DNA of 64,000 bases. Origin: Paenibacillus gallinarum (GTDB lineage: Bacteria > Bacillota > Bacilli > Paenibacillales > Paenibacillaceae). Below the pieces are notes generated by a model. That model saw only the letters and a program-made list of their open reading frames with translations. It was not told the origin of the DNA and did no database searches. Positions 42,292 through 52,237 of the stretch are shown here, piece after piece (the first letter of the stretch is position 1; every line of letters starts with the position of its first letter). The stretch covers positions 310,001 through 374,000 of the forward strand of contig NZ_JACSQL010000001.1 of the NCBI RefSeq assembly GCF_014836635.1, read 5' to 3'. A program made the translations under genes and the position numbers.

Positions 42292-42720
42292 ATGAACGTA
42301 AAAAAACGCAAAGTTTTTACTAGAATTCTACTTCTTCTTCCATTTATTTTGATTCTAATCATACTGCCTTTTGCTTATTCAAGTAAAACATATTATCCCG
42401 CTGCCCCTTTCTCTGCAATAAGCAAGAAAGAAGCGGTTCAAGTATTAAAACCGTCTTCCAAAGAACTGATCTATTTGACAGAAGAGGACGGTAAACGATG
42501 GTACGGATTTAAGGGCAGCCAAGGTGATGGCGCAGAGGCCGTTATTTCTTTCATGAAGTCTAAAGGATGGACGTATCAAACTCAGGAGGGGGCAGGCTAT
42601 TTCTTTGGCAAAGAAAGTGGGGTAACTTCCGAGAAGGAAGCTTCTGCAATCGTGCATAGCGAAATGTGGACAGGTCAATATGTTCTATACAGAATCCCAG
42701 TTCGTCACTTGGAAGAATAA
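42292..42720 (+). CDS. signal-anchored hypothetical protein
   Basis: A 142-residue protein: a basic start, one membrane segment (ILLLLPFILILIILPFAYS) and a small extracytoplasmic domain (YPAAPFSAISKKEAVQVLKP; YGFKGSQGDGAEAVISFM). No family recognised. ATG 42292 has AGAGGAAG seven bases upstream. Confidence 0.6.
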   Translation: MNVKKRKVFTRILLLLPFILILIILPFAYSSKTYYPAAPFSAISKKEAVQVLKPSSKELIYLTEEDGKRWYGFKGSQGDGAEAVISFMKSKGWTYQTQEGAGYFFGKESGVTSEKEASAIVHSEMWTGQYVLYRIPVRHLEE

Positions 42721-42768
42721 CTATCCTTGAGTGAAAAATACAGTAATACAGCGCCAGCATAAAAAATA

Positions 42769-42823
42769 AAAAGACGTGAAGGAATGGATCGCAGTTAACG
42801 ATCACTCCACTCACGTCTTTTTT
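42769..42823. terminator. bidirectional terminator
   Basis: AAAAAGACGTGA pairs with TCACGTCTTTTT; the inner segment GGAATGGATCG pairs partly with CGATCACTCC. Flanking A and T runs fit both the upstream gene and the convergent pgmB operon. Confidence 0.85.
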
Positions 42824-42840
42824 ATCTACAATACATTACA

Positions 42841-43500
42841 TTACTTTGTTTTTTGCTTGAAATTCTCTTTCAGCAATGAGAGAGACAACTCGGCTGTGGA
42901 AGAGACGATAAGATCCGCTTTTTGCATCTGAGCAGGGTTGCCTACGCCAACTGCATACATACCAGCAGAGAGAATAGATTCGATCCCCGCTTCTGCATCC
43001 TCAATGCCGACACAGTCTTCTGGCAGAACGCCAAGTTTAGCAGCACCCGTTAAGAAGATTTCTGGATCAGGTTTCCCTTGTTTAATCAAATTCACATCAA
43101 CAACATGATTAAAATAGTGGGTAACTCCTAGACGATCCAGAATAAACGGTGCATTCTTACTTGCGGAAGCAAGAGCAATACCTATACCGGCTTCTTGTAA
43201 CTCTTTTAGCAGCGCTTCAATTCCTGGAAGCAAATCGGCAGGTGTCACTTTCTGAATCATTTCTTTATAGAGATCGTTTTTCTTTTCGGCAAGTGCATTT
43301 TTCTCTTCATCGGAGTAAGCAGCGTCACCTAGAGACAGGATGAGTTCCAGGGATTCCATCCGGCTGACCCCTTTTAATTTTTCATTAAATTCCTTATCAA
43401 AAGGAAGGTCCAATTCATCGGCTAAACTCTTCCACGCTAGATAATGATATTCTGCTGTATCCGTAATAACTCCGTCGAGATCGAAAATAACGGCTTTCAT
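42841..43500 (-). CDS. pgmB: beta-phosphoglucomutase
   Basis: A 219-residue HAD protein that interconverts beta-glucose 1-phosphate and glucose 6-phosphate, the product of maltose phosphorylase. VIFDLDGVITDTAEYHYLAW carries the nucleophile and acid Asp; SRMESLELIL, LASASKNAP and GKPDPEIFL follow, then GIEDAEAGIES. Family length. It lies 23 bases after the GH65 gene, in the mal operon. Confidence 0.94.
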   Translation of the reverse strand: MKAVIFDLDGVITDTAEYHYLAWKSLADELDLPFDKEFNEKLKGVSRMESLELILSLGDAAYSDEEKNALAEKKNDLYKEMIQKVTPADLLPGIEALLKELQEAGIGIALASASKNAPFILDRLGVTHYFNHVVDVNLIKQGKPDPEIFLTGAAKLGVLPEDCVGIEDAEAGIESILSAGMYAVGVGNPAQMQKADLIVSSTAELSLSLLKENFKQKTK

Positions 43501-43523
43501 TGTTCTCCACCTTTCTGATTCGC

Positions 43524-45806
43524 TTAGGAAGCGGTTTTTGTAATGAGTGGCTCTTCATCTGTAATGAGCACTTCTTTATCATAAAGTTCCATCGTCAGCG
43601 GCGCACCGGAGACAAGCGTGATCTTCACTTCGTTCTGATCTACACTTACGTTAATCAGGCGCTCACGATAATTGATGTGGAAGCTGTAGCTAGACCATTC
43701 TTTTGGCAGGAATGGCGAGAAGCGCAGAGTCTCTCCATGCGTACGCATGCCAGCAAATCCTTGCACAATAGCGAGCCAGCTGCCCGTCATGGAAGTAATA
43801 TGAAGACCATCTTCCGTGTCGTTATTATAGTTATCAAGGTCAAGTCTTGCCGTACGTTTGTACATTTCGACTGCTTTTTCTTCCATCTTCAGTTCAGCAG
43901 CAAGTACTGCATGAATGGAAGGGGAGAGAGAAGATTCATGAACCGTCATTGGCTCATAGAAGTCGAAATTCCGTTTCTTTTCTTCCATCGTAAATTCATC
44001 GCTGAAGAAATAAATTCCTTGCAGAACATCCGCTTGCTTGATGAATGGAGAACGCAAGATTTTATCCCATGACCATTTCTGATTCAGCGGAAGATCCGCC
44101 TTATCCAGAGAGGATACAGGACGCAGATCCTTATCGAGGAAGGTATCATGCTGTACATGAACACCCAGCTCTTCGTCGTAAGGGAAGTACATGCAGTCTA
44201 CAATATCCTGCCAGTGAGCGAGTTCCTCAGCAGAAATATTCAGTTGTTCTTTTCGTTGTTCATCGATATCTGCAAGACTTTCCATTGTATATTTCAGCAC
44301 CCAAGTTGCCATGGTGTTGGTGTACCAGTTGTTATTGACGTTATTCTCATATTCATTAGGTCCGGTTACCCCATGAATCATATATTTGTTATGACGTTTC
44401 GAAAAATGAACCCGGTCAGCCCAGAATCTGCTGATTTCGGTTAGTACTTCAATACCTTCATTTTGGAGATATGTTTTGTCTCCCGTATAATTCGTATAGT
44501 TATAAATGGCGTAAGCAATCGCTCCGTTACGATGAATCTCTTCAAACGTAATTTCCCATTCATTATGACACTCCACACCAGTGAAGGTAACCATTGGATA
44601 GAGTGCACCTTTCAGGCCTTGCTGACGTGCATTATGTTTCGCACCATCCAGTTGATTGTAGCGATAGCGAAGCAAGTTTTCAGTTACTCGTTTGTCGGCA
44701 AGCGCAAGATACATCGGAACAGCGTAAGCTTCCGTATCCCAGTAAGTTGCACCGCCATATTTTTCCCCCGTAAATCCTTTAGGACCAATATTCAGGCGTT
44801 CATCGTGTCCATAGTAAGTCGAGAATAACTGGAATATATTAAAGCGAATTCCTTGCTGTGCTTCTACATCACCTTCAATGGTAATATCCGCTTTATCCCA
44901 GCGCCGAGCCCATTCGAGGATATGTTCTTCTTGAAGCAGGTTGTATCCTTTGTTCATCGCGTCTGCCATCAGACGTTCCGCTGTAGGAATCAGATCTTCT
45001 TTCTCCATATCCCGTGAAGTGGTTACTACGACATATTTCTGAATTTCAGCAGAAGCGCCGGAAGGGATTTCATATTCATAATGAGCCGCTGCATAAAGTC
45101 CTGCTTCTTCTGTTGTCATAGATAAAGCATGTTCTGTTACAATGCCCATCGTTGCATTAATGGTAAAGCGCTCGATGTCAAATGCATTTTCTTTTGTCAT
45201 AGCAGAAAGACTGATGTAAGGTTCGCCTATTTTACGATCCGCTTCAACCCAGAACGTTTCTTCATAGTTAGCGTCCTCGTTTTTCGTGTTTCCGTCCAAG
45301 TACGGAATCAGAGTGACTTTGATATTCTGATCTGTCAGATTCGTTACGTTATATTTAATTAGACATAGTTCAAGGAAGGAGGCACTGAGAAAACGTTCTG
45401 TTTCAATGCGCACCTGTTCATTTACGGTGAAGGAACGGCGTAGAATCCCTTCTTTCATATCGAGTTCTTGATAGAAGTCAGTGACTCTATCTTGATAAGT
45501 GTCGATTTCGTGATCGTTAACTAGGACGCGTATTCCAATGAAATTCATGGCATTAATGACCTTGCCAAAATATTCAGGGTAGCCGTTTTTCCACCAGCCA
45601 ACCTTTGTTTTATCAGGATACCAAACCCCAGAAATATAGGTGCCTTGATGATGATCTCCGGAATACGTCTCTTCAAAATTTCCTCGCATTCCCATGTATC
45701 CGTTACCAATGGAAGTCATGCTTTCCTGAAGGCGCAGATCTTCCTTATGAAGTGTATTTGTAGTGAGTTTCCATGCATGAGTGTCAAAAATACGTTTATA
45801 TGACAT
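43524..45806 (-). CDS. malP: maltose phosphorylase (GH65)
   Basis: A 760-residue GH65 enzyme splitting maltose with phosphate into glucose and beta-glucose 1-phosphate. The general acid is Glu485 in [30 protein letters not shown] and [13 protein letters not shown] blocks line the barrel, and [11 protein letters not shown] binds phosphate. ATG 45806 follows AAGGAGG by six bases; upstream ATG at 45839 has no site. Kojibiose, trehalose and nigerose phosphorylases share the fold, but the PTS, MapP and PgmB context points to maltose. Drives the mal operon with pgmB downstream. Confidence 0.9.
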   Translation of the reverse strand: MSYKRIFDTHAWKLTTNTLHKEDLRLQESMTSIGNGYMGMRGNFEETYSGDHHQGTYISGVWYPDKTKVGWWKNGYPEYFGKVINAMNFIGIRVLVNDHEIDTYQDRVTDFYQELDMKEGILRRSFTVNEQVRIETERFLSASFLELCLIKYNVTNLTDQNIKVTLIPYLDGNTKNEDANYEETFWVEADRKIGEPYISLSAMTKENAFDIERFTINATMGIVTEHALSMTTEEAGLYAAAHYEYEIPSGASAEIQKYVVVTTSRDMEKEDLIPTAERLMADAMNKGYNLLQEEHILEWARRWDKADITIEGDVEAQQGIRFNIFQLFSTYYGHDERLNIGPKGFTGEKYGGATYWDTEAYAVPMYLALADKRVTENLLRYRYNQLDGAKHNARQQGLKGALYPMVTFTGVECHNEWEITFEEIHRNGAIAYAIYNYTNYTGDKTYLQNEGIEVLTEISRFWADRVHFSKRHNKYMIHGVTGPNEYENNVNNNWYTNTMATWVLKYTMESLADIDEQRKEQLNISAEELAHWQDIVDCMYFPYDEELGVHVQHDTFLDKDLRPVSSLDKADLPLNQKWSWDKILRSPFIKQADVLQGIYFFSDEFTMEEKKRNFDFYEPMTVHESSLSPSIHAVLAAELKMEEKAVEMYKRTARLDLDNYNNDTEDGLHITSMTGSWLAIVQGFAGMRTHGETLRFSPFLPKEWSSYSFHINYRERLINVSVDQNEVKITLVSGAPLTMELYDKEVLITDEEPLITKTAS

Positions 45807-45997
45807 GATAATCCTCCTTGAAGGAGTGTGAGTCTCCACAGCTCCTGTGTTAGTTAATCGCTGGTGAAACTTTGATACCTCATCGTATTTTGAAAGCCTT
45901 TTCTTATATCGTCAAAATTCATATCTACTATCGTATGAATAACCCTGATCATTTGCTTTAAAAACGTACGATGTTGCATCATGAAAGTGCTGTCATT

Positions 45998-46040
45998 TGA
46001 TTGCGTTTTCAGTATATAGTGCAACCGGTTGCCCTGTCAA
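45998..46040 (-). promoter_or_regulatory. malP-pgmB promoter with MalR operator and cre box
   Basis: On the minus strand TTGACA (46040-46035), 18 bases, TATACT (46016-46011). The spacer holds the perfect palindrome GCAACCGGTTGC (46021-46032), a LacI-family operator. TGAAAACGCAATCA (46011-45998) overlaps the -10 and fits the general cre consensus TGNAANCGNWNNCA. The rest of the 341-base gap (45807-46147) holds nothing I can identify apart from a weak long hairpin near 46060-46130. Confidence 0.85.
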
Positions 46041-46147
46041 CCTAAAAAAGAATAATCTCGTATTCGACTTCTCAGGATACTTTATGAAAAGCAGCTTGAT
46101 GCAAATCTAAATGCGTGATCATTCTTTTTATGTGTTAAGCAAGGGAA

Positions 46148-47188
46148 TTATGAAATTCCTTCGACTGTAGTATCTTCCATTGTTCTGCGCTGAGAAGAAG
46201 CACGCTCGACAATTCGGTGTGGGACAATAATATGTTTTGTCATTTCTTTGGGATCTAAAATTTTCTCAATTAGACTTTTAGCTGCTTGATATCCCAAAGT
46301 AAAAATATCGATATCGACCGAGGTGAGCGGGGGGTTCAGCATCTCAGCAATACGTAGGTTATTGAAACTCACAAGCGAGCAAGCTTCTGGCAGAGAAAAT
46401 CCCAGCTGACTCAGCATCGTTTGCAGAGGGAGAGCATGCATATCATCGCCGACAATAAGTGCGGTTGGCCGGTTAGGCAGCTTAAAGAGGGAATCTAAAT
46501 CTGCTTTAGTAAAACTTGAGTCTAGTATATACGTTTCATCAGCAAAGAGACCGGAATCTTGTAATGCTTCTCGGTACCCGCGAACCCTTTCTTTATGAAC
46601 CGTGCGGCTCACATCTGCTCCCACATATGCGATGTACTCATGACCAAGCTCTATTAGGTATTGTGTTACGTCTTTGCCCGCTTGGAAGTTGTCATTATCT
46701 ACATGAGTGGTTTCATTTACGTATTGCTGCGGTTTACCGATGACGGTATAAGGGATTTTTTCGTTATGAAAATAATCGACTACCGGGTCTTCAGATTTAG
46801 AATAAAGGACGATGAAGCCATCCACCCGGTTGGCTCGGGTCATCATTTTGACACGATCAAGCAGTTCTTCATCCGTTCTTGCTGTGACAATGGCCATCGT
46901 AAAATTTTTCTCATTCGCAAGCTCACTGATTCCTCGAATGCTTTCTAGAAAGAATGGATTTTGAAAAATAGCAACTTCTGCATCTGGCATGATAATTCCG
47001 ATTGATTGCGTTTTCTTGTTAGCTAGGCTTTGTGCAGAGAAATTAGGTTCGTATCCAAGCGCTTTCATTTCTTTCCTTACTCTGGCTTTTGTTGCTTCGC
47101 TGATTTTAGGACTATCCTGTATAACGCGAGATACAGTGGAGGTAGCAACATTCGCCCGCTTTGCTATATCTTTAATGGTTACTGCCAT
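46148..47188 (-). CDS. malR: LacI-family repressor of the maltose operon
   Basis: A 346-residue LacI regulator: helix-turn-helix and hinge in VTIKDIAKRANVATSTVSRV and YEPNFSAQSLA, then the effector domain with SIGIIMPDAEVAIFQNPFF and TALIVGDDMHALPLQTML. ATG 47188 has AAAGGAG seven bases upstream; earlier ATG 47242 has none. It lies between the two mal arms, where the GCAACCGGTTGC-type palindromes occur, so it most likely represses both and is induced by maltose or a derivative. Its own promoter is not obvious. Confidence 0.92.
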   Translation of the reverse strand: MAVTIKDIAKRANVATSTVSRVIQDSPKISEATKARVRKEMKALGYEPNFSAQSLANKKTQSIGIIMPDAEVAIFQNPFFLESIRGISELANEKNFTMAIVTARTDEELLDRVKMMTRANRVDGFIVLYSKSEDPVVDYFHNEKIPYTVIGKPQQYVNETTHVDNDNFQAGKDVTQYLIELGHEYIAYVGADVSRTVHKERVRGYREALQDSGLFADETYILDSSFTKADLDSLFKLPNRPTALIVGDDMHALPLQTMLSQLGFSLPEACSLVSFNNLRIAEMLNPPLTSVDIDIFTLGYQAAKSLIEKILDPKEMTKHIIVPHRIVERASSQRRTMEDTTVEGIS

Positions 47189-47291
47189 CGATAACGCTCC
47201 TTTACTATATTCTTTTGTTATATCATACACACCCCTTGGCAAATGAACAACGTCTAAACCAAGGGACGAAACTCACATTAATAAAAAAGGG

Positions 47292-47361
47292 TTGCAAAAT
47301 GAAAGCGATATTATTTATAATGATCTTGCAACCGATTGCACTGAATTGCACCATGTTGCAA
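47292..47361 (+). promoter_or_regulatory. malT promoter with MalR operators
   Basis: TTGCAA (47292-47297), 18 bases, TATAAT (47316-47321): a near-consensus promoter. GCAACCGATTGC (47328-47339), one base from the operator at 46021, starts at the expected start of transcription. TTGCACCATGTTGCAA (47346-47361) is a second imperfect palindrome with the same GCAA half-site. This agrees with repression by MalR. Confidence 0.82.
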
Positions 47362-47401
47362 ATCAATCTGTTTGAATCCCTAACAAGTCTAGAAAACAAA
47401 G

Positions 47402-47415
47402 TGTAAACGCTTAAG
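47402..47415 (+). promoter_or_regulatory. possible cre box in the malT leader
   Basis: TGTAAACGCTTAAG fits the CcpA consensus at 12 of 14 positions, about 75 bases after the expected start of transcription. The rest of the leader to 47568 has no other recognised element. Confidence 0.5.
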
Positions 47416-47568
47416 AAATACGGGCTGGATTCAGCTTATGTATTTCAACTGTAGAAACGTTCTTTTGTAAGGGATTTCTGAATGCGATATCAATTCCAAT
47501 TATGTTAAACGGGGAATCATAATGGATCAAGCGAAGGTTGCGAAATAATAGAACATGAGGTACTCATT

Positions 47569-49239
47569 ATGAAAAAATTATTGTCTTTTGAGTTCTGGCA
47601 AAAGTTTGGTAAAGCACTGCTCGTCGTTGTCGCGGTTATGCCAGCAGCCGGTATTATGATTTCACTTGGTAAAGTAATCGCCATGTTCGGGGCAGATCTT
47701 TCATTCCTGGTGACCGCAGGCGGGGTTATGGAAAATCTCGGTTGGGGAATTATCAACAATCTTCACATTCTATTTGCAGTTGCTATTGGTGGTTCTTGGG
47801 CGAAGGAACGTGCAGGCGGAGCTTTTGCTGCACTAATCGCATTTATCTTAATTAATATTACGACAGGAACGCTTCTTGGCGTAAGCAGTGACATGCTCTC
47901 ACAGGAGGGAGCGACGACAACGACCTTATTCGGTCAGGAGATTCTAGTATCGGGCTACTTTACTTCCATACTGGGTGCACCAGCACTGAACATGGGTGTT
48001 TTTGTCGGTATCATCTCTGGTTTCCTCGGAGCTGTAGTCTTTAATAAATATTATAATTATCGTAAACTGCCAGAAGCATTAGCTTTCTTTAACGGTAAAC
48101 GTTTTGTACCTTTCGTCGTTATTTTATGGTCTGTTATTATTGCTGTTTTGATGTCTGCCGTATGGCCTTTCGTACAAACGGGAATTAATAGTTTTGGTAA
48201 ATGGCTTGCTGCTTCAGGAGATACAGCACCGTTTATTGCACCTTTCTTATATGGTACGCTAGAACGGGTACTTTTACCTTTCGGTCTACATCATATGCTT
48301 ACTATTCCAGTAAACTACACAGAGCTTGGAGGTATTTACACGGTACTAACCGGAGCGAATGCGGGCGGAACGGTAGCTGGACAAGATCCACTCTGGCTCG
48401 CTTGGGCAAGTGACCTTGCGAACTTGCAAGGAACAGATCCTGCAGCGTACCAGCAGCTTATTTCCACGGTTACTCCTGCAAGATTTAAAGTAGGACAAAT
48501 GATCGCAGGAGCCGGTATTTTGATGGGGATTGCGCTTGCAATGTATCGCCGTGTAGATAAAGACAAACGTTCTAAATACAAATCCATGTTCCTGTCCGCA
48601 GGTTTGGCTGTGTTTTTGACAGGGGTAACAGAGCCGCTTGAGTTTATGTTCATGTTTGCTGCACCGCTTCTGTATGGTGTGTACGCAGTCATTACGGGTC
48701 TAGCTTTTGGTATGGCAGATTTAATTCATCTGCGGCTGCATTCCTTCGGTATGATTGAATTATTAACTCGGATTCCGTTATCGATTAATGCGGGCCTTGT
48801 CGCAGATATTATTAACTTTGTCATTACAACAGCTGTATTCTTTGGGGCATCCTATTTTATTTCTTACTTTATGATTGGTAAATTTAAATTGGCTACACCG
48901 GGCAGACTTGGGAATTATACGGATGATGAGTCTGATAAAGCAGCAGCTGAGGATACGGGTTCTGCATTGGCCTCTGAAACATCAGCTGTAGATGCTGAAG
49001 GGGAAGATCTTCCTTCTAAAATCATTACTATCCTCGGTGGACCGCAAAATATTGTCGATGTAGATGCATGTATGACTCGTCTACGGATTACAGTGAATAA
49101 CGTTGATGCCGTGGGTAATGAAGAAGAATGGAAGAAACTTGGAGCACTCGGGCTGATCAAGAAGGATAATGGAATTCAGGCGATCTATGGACCGAAAGCA
49201 GATGTACTCAAATCCGATATTCAAGATAAGCTAGGGTGA
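47569..49239 (+). CDS. malT: PTS permease EIICB, maltose type
   Basis: A 556-residue PTS glucose/maltose-family EIICB. Residues 1-440 are the EIIC domain with about ten helices (KALLVVVAVMPAAGIMISLG; GTLERVLLPFGLHHMLTIPV, where the substrate Glu/His pair sits; GVTEPLEFMFMFAAPLLYG). Residues 475-556 are EIIB with phosphorylated Cys501 in VDACMTRLRITV. There is no EIIA here, so a soluble EIIA from elsewhere must serve. It phosphorylates maltose at the 6' position during uptake. Confidence 0.9.
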   Translation: MKKLLSFEFWQKFGKALLVVVAVMPAAGIMISLGKVIAMFGADLSFLVTAGGVMENLGWGIINNLHILFAVAIGGSWAKERAGGAFAALIAFILINITTGTLLGVSSDMLSQEGATTTTLFGQEILVSGYFTSILGAPALNMGVFVGIISGFLGAVVFNKYYNYRKLPEALAFFNGKRFVPFVVILWSVIIAVLMSAVWPFVQTGINSFGKWLAASGDTAPFIAPFLYGTLERVLLPFGLHHMLTIPVNYTELGGIYTVLTGANAGGTVAGQDPLWLAWASDLANLQGTDPAAYQQLISTVTPARFKVGQMIAGAGILMGIALAMYRRVDKDKRSKYKSMFLSAGLAVFLTGVTEPLEFMFMFAAPLLYGVYAVITGLAFGMADLIHLRLHSFGMIELLTRIPLSINAGLVADIINFVITTAVFFGASYFISYFMIGKFKLATPGRLGNYTDDESDKAAAEDTGSALASETSAVDAEGEDLPSKIITILGGPQNIVDVDACMTRLRITVNNVDAVGNEEEWKKLGALGLIKKDNGIQAIYGPKADVLKSDIQDKLG

Positions 49240-49246
49240 TGAAATT

Positions 49247-50068
49247 TTGAGGATATTAACACTGAACACACACGCATGGATCGAAGAAAATCAGCTTGAG
49301 AAAATAGAGCAGCTTGCTCATTTTATAAACGAGCATAATTTTGATGTGATTGCACTTCAGGAAGTCAACCAATCCATGCAGGAAGAAGCACTTCCTGCTT
49401 CGGAAATGACCTATTTTCATGAAGCAGAAGAGAATACGATCGTTAAAGCAGATAATTATGCTTATGTCCTTCGTAAACAGCTTCACACCGAATATTACTG
49501 GACGTATATACCTGTCCATGTTGGATTTGCTAAATACGACGAGGGACTGGCTATTCTGTCCAAGACACCGATTAAGGAAGCATTCGGTGCTTACGTATCG
49601 GATATGCGGGATTATGCCAATTTCCGTACACGCAAACTGCTGGGAATCAAAACGGAAGTCTCCGGTAAGGATACCTGGTTCGTGAATGGTCATTATAATT
49701 GGTGGCATGATGAAGAGGAACCATTTGAGCCTCAGTGGAAATATTCTCTTGCTGTGATGGACAAGTATGTTGGTTCTCTGCCTGCCTTTATTATGGGAGA
49801 TTTCAACAATGCAGCTCATATTGAGGGCGAAGGTTATTCCCTGGTGACAGGGAGTGGATGGCATGATTGTTATGAGCTTGCAGCTCAGAAAGACGATGGA
49901 TTCACGGTTGTTAAGGCAATTGCAGGATGGGAAAATAATAAGCAGAAGCTGCGAATCGATTTTGTCTTTTCGAATCAAGAGGTTCCTGTCCATTCTTCAA
50001 AAGTCGTACTGAATGGAATCGATAGTCCTGTGGTATCAGATCATTTTGGTGTCGCTGTGGAAATCTAA
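49247..50068 (+). CDS. mapP: maltose 6'-phosphate phosphatase MapP
   Basis: A 273-residue endonuclease/exonuclease/phosphatase-fold enzyme. LTLNTHAW, IALQEVNQS, NGHYNWW, MGDFNNAA, RIDFVFSN and VSDHFGV are the family's metal and catalytic motifs. Placed seven bases after the PTS gene and next to maltose phosphorylase, it fits E. faecalis MapP, which dephosphorylates intracellular maltose 6'-phosphate so that phosphorylase can act. The length matches. TTG start with AGGGTGAT at seven bases. Membership of the fold is certain; the MapP call rests on context. Confidence 0.87.
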   Translation: MRILTLNTHAWIEENQLEKIEQLAHFINEHNFDVIALQEVNQSMQEEALPASEMTYFHEAEENTIVKADNYAYVLRKQLHTEYYWTYIPVHVGFAKYDEGLAILSKTPIKEAFGAYVSDMRDYANFRTRKLLGIKTEVSGKDTWFVNGHYNWWHDEEEPFEPQWKYSLAVMDKYVGSLPAFIMGDFNNAAHIEGEGYSLVTGSGWHDCYELAAQKDDGFTVVKAIAGWENNKQKLRIDFVFSNQEVPVHSSKVVLNGIDSPVVSDHFGVAVEI

Positions 50069-50081
50069 AGTTAACAAGTAA

Positions 50082-50125
50082 ATAATCCCACAATCCTGGA
50101 AGGAGGATGTGGGATTGTTTTTTTT
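50082..50125 (+). terminator. rho-independent terminator
   Basis: AATCCCACAATCCT pairs with AGGATGTGGGATT and runs into TTTTTTTT. Confidence 0.88.
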
Positions 50126-50144
50126 GCATCAATTGGTTTGTGTA

Positions 50145-52130
50145 TCAATGGGTCGAATTCATATTTGTCTCTGCTGCCAGAATTTCCTGATAAAGATCCA
50201 TGACTGCAGTGAAGAGCGGGATAGACTTGTCCTCTAATAAGGAAGAAACGCCAAGATTTTGATTTAATTTTATTCTTCCTTTGTAGGAGATAGGTGTTGT
50301 TTTAAAATAAGCTGACATGTGTGTCAGCAGTTCGCTGCATGCAAGTAGTTCCTCTTTCTTTTCCTTTAGTTGTTCATTCCTAATCATGTGAATTGTAAGA
50401 TAACCCACTTTTTGAACACGGATCAATATAGGAAAGTCTTCTTCGACATGGTATGGACGATGTGTAATTTCATTGAAAGCTTGATCATATAAGGTACTGG
50501 TTCTTTTTAACGACCGAAGTACGATATTAGACAAAACCTTTATTTCTTGGTTATGTTGATTTTTTGCATACGTCTTGATCAGCTTGGCTTGAGCATCCAA
50601 AGCGGCAGCAAAAGTCCGATCCAGCCGTTTTGAAGCAGAATGAGGTGATAGTACAAGCATCCCGGCTAAACCAAGAGAACAACCAAGTAAAATATCTATA
50701 ATTCTTACATTTACAAAGGCAAGCGGTGAATCTACCGGATGTGCCAGTGATACGAGCAGAAGAGAGATCGGCGTAATGAATACCGCAGCAAGAGCATAGT
50801 TTTTGGCGGCCAGCGTTTTAATAATGAATTGCATGAAAGCAACAGTCAGTACGACCACAAGGCTGGTGGGCTCTAAGAATAGCAGTAGAGATGCGAGTAA
50901 TCCTCCTAAGCATGTACCGATCATAAGCTGAATTCCCCGATAAATACTGGCCGTTGCCGTAGCAGCGATTAGGACAGAAGCGCATCCGATCGGAACCCAA
51001 GAAGGATGCGGTGCCTGAATCATACTCGCCACTCCATAAGAAACGAGAACGAGCAGCCCCATTTTAGTAGAGGCAGAGAAGATTGTTGTATAGTGATACA
51101 GACCTCGAATACTCCACCTGGTACCAATCGCTTCTTTTAGAGAACGGGTGGACACTTCAAGTTTGGGTGAAGGGTTCTTAATGGCTTCCATCATGTATAG
51201 AAATGCTTCCTGTAAGCCAGGCTTAAAATGATCTTCTTCCTTTATTTTGCCGATAACTTGCCGATCCACAGTCAAAGTTGAAGATCGTTTAGGTAATGTA
51301 CGGGCTATCGTTCTCAGCATACGTGGATAGGCAGCAGGAACGGATATTTGTTGATCTTCTATAGAAACAATGGCCCAAAATAGCTGATCCGCAGCCTCTG
51401 TAATCTTGTAGATTTGCTGAAGGGAGAGATTCTCTTTTCTTCGAGATATCATACTTTTATAAATTTTCTTTTTCGTTTGCTGAAGAAGTTCGCCCGTCTC
51501 CAAGCGAAGAAGCGGATAGTCGCTCGTATTCAAAGATTCAAGCATAGTTGCAAGTTTCTGGTACAGGGAAGACAGCATTCTTTTCTCTGGTCCATAACGA
51601 TGAAACGCTAGGGGAATCATACATAATAGGAGTGCAGGAATGCCGCCAAGGAGCACAATCAGCCCCCGATAGGCGAATAATCCTGGATCTGCGGGAAGGC
51701 TGATCGCCATACCGCATACGAGAACAAACATATATCCTGCGGGAAGCAGGACGCCTGTTATTCCACATAAAAAGGTAGCTGCCGCACCAATAAAACTAAT
51801 GGCAGCTGCACTTGCAAGTAAAGAAGGAGCCGCAAGAGTGCCCAGCATAATACTGAAAGCAAGCCCTAACAGAATGCAGCTCAGTTTCACAAAGCGCTGT
51901 CTTGCGGTTTCATCCCTCATATATACATTCACAAAAGCACCCGTTGTTGCCAGCATTCCAAGCCCAGGTTCGTGTAGAATGATACCGGTTAGCAGAGGAA
52001 TGCCGGTGCTAAGCCCCGCAATAACAGCCGGTCCCCAAGGGACCGGGACTTTATTGATGCGAAAAGCTTTCTTAAGATGCTGTGCGATGTAAGTTCTTGT
52101 TTTGGGTATTGATTGCTTGTTTAAATCCAA
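50145..52130 (-). CDS. FUSC-family membrane transporter
   Basis: A 661-residue inner-membrane protein of the FUSC (fusaric-acid/aromatic-acid exporter) type: two blocks of about six helices (residues 30-185 and 345-500) separated and followed by soluble helical regions. SWVPIGCASVLIAATATASI, with QLMIGTCLGGLLAS, is the conserved second-block motif. TTG 52130 is preferred because AAAGAGGTG lies eight bases before it; ATG 52154 has no site. It lies 107 bases after the ABC exporter genes on the same strand, so a shared role in efflux is possible. Confidence 0.85.
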   Translation of the reverse strand: MDLNKQSIPKTRTYIAQHLKKAFRINKVPVPWGPAVIAGLSTGIPLLTGIILHEPGLGMLATTGAFVNVYMRDETARQRFVKLSCILLGLAFSIMLGTLAAPSLLASAAAISFIGAAATFLCGITGVLLPAGYMFVLVCGMAISLPADPGLFAYRGLIVLLGGIPALLLCMIPLAFHRYGPEKRMLSSLYQKLATMLESLNTSDYPLLRLETGELLQQTKKKIYKSMISRRKENLSLQQIYKITEAADQLFWAIVSIEDQQISVPAAYPRMLRTIARTLPKRSSTLTVDRQVIGKIKEEDHFKPGLQEAFLYMMEAIKNPSPKLEVSTRSLKEAIGTRWSIRGLYHYTTIFSASTKMGLLVLVSYGVASMIQAPHPSWVPIGCASVLIAATATASIYRGIQLMIGTCLGGLLASLLLFLEPTSLVVVLTVAFMQFIIKTLAAKNYALAAVFITPISLLLVSLAHPVDSPLAFVNVRIIDILLGCSLGLAGMLVLSPHSASKRLDRTFAAALDAQAKLIKTYAKNQHNQEIKVLSNIVLRSLKRTSTLYDQAFNEITHRPYHVEEDFPILIRVQKVGYLTIHMIRNEQLKEKKEELLACSELLTHMSAYFKTTPISYKGRIKLNQNLGVSSLLEDKSIPLFTAVMDLYQEILAAETNMNSTH

Positions 52131-52237
52131 ATGATATGGCACCTCTTTAGTCATGGGTAATTCAAGTATAGGTTTTCAGTCAAAAACTCTATTTACCACA
52201 AGACCTCAGAGTTTAAACTTGCATCAGCAATCGTCTA

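Noticed and set aside
43500..44072. 190-codon frame on the plus strand, opposite maltose phosphorylase
   Set aside because: It is complementary to the conserved GH65 coding strand and translates into a low-complexity Phe/His-rich product without a ribosome site.
49256..49993. 245-codon frame on the minus strand inside mapP
   Set aside because: Shadow of the mapP coding frame; no start signal and no recognisable domain.
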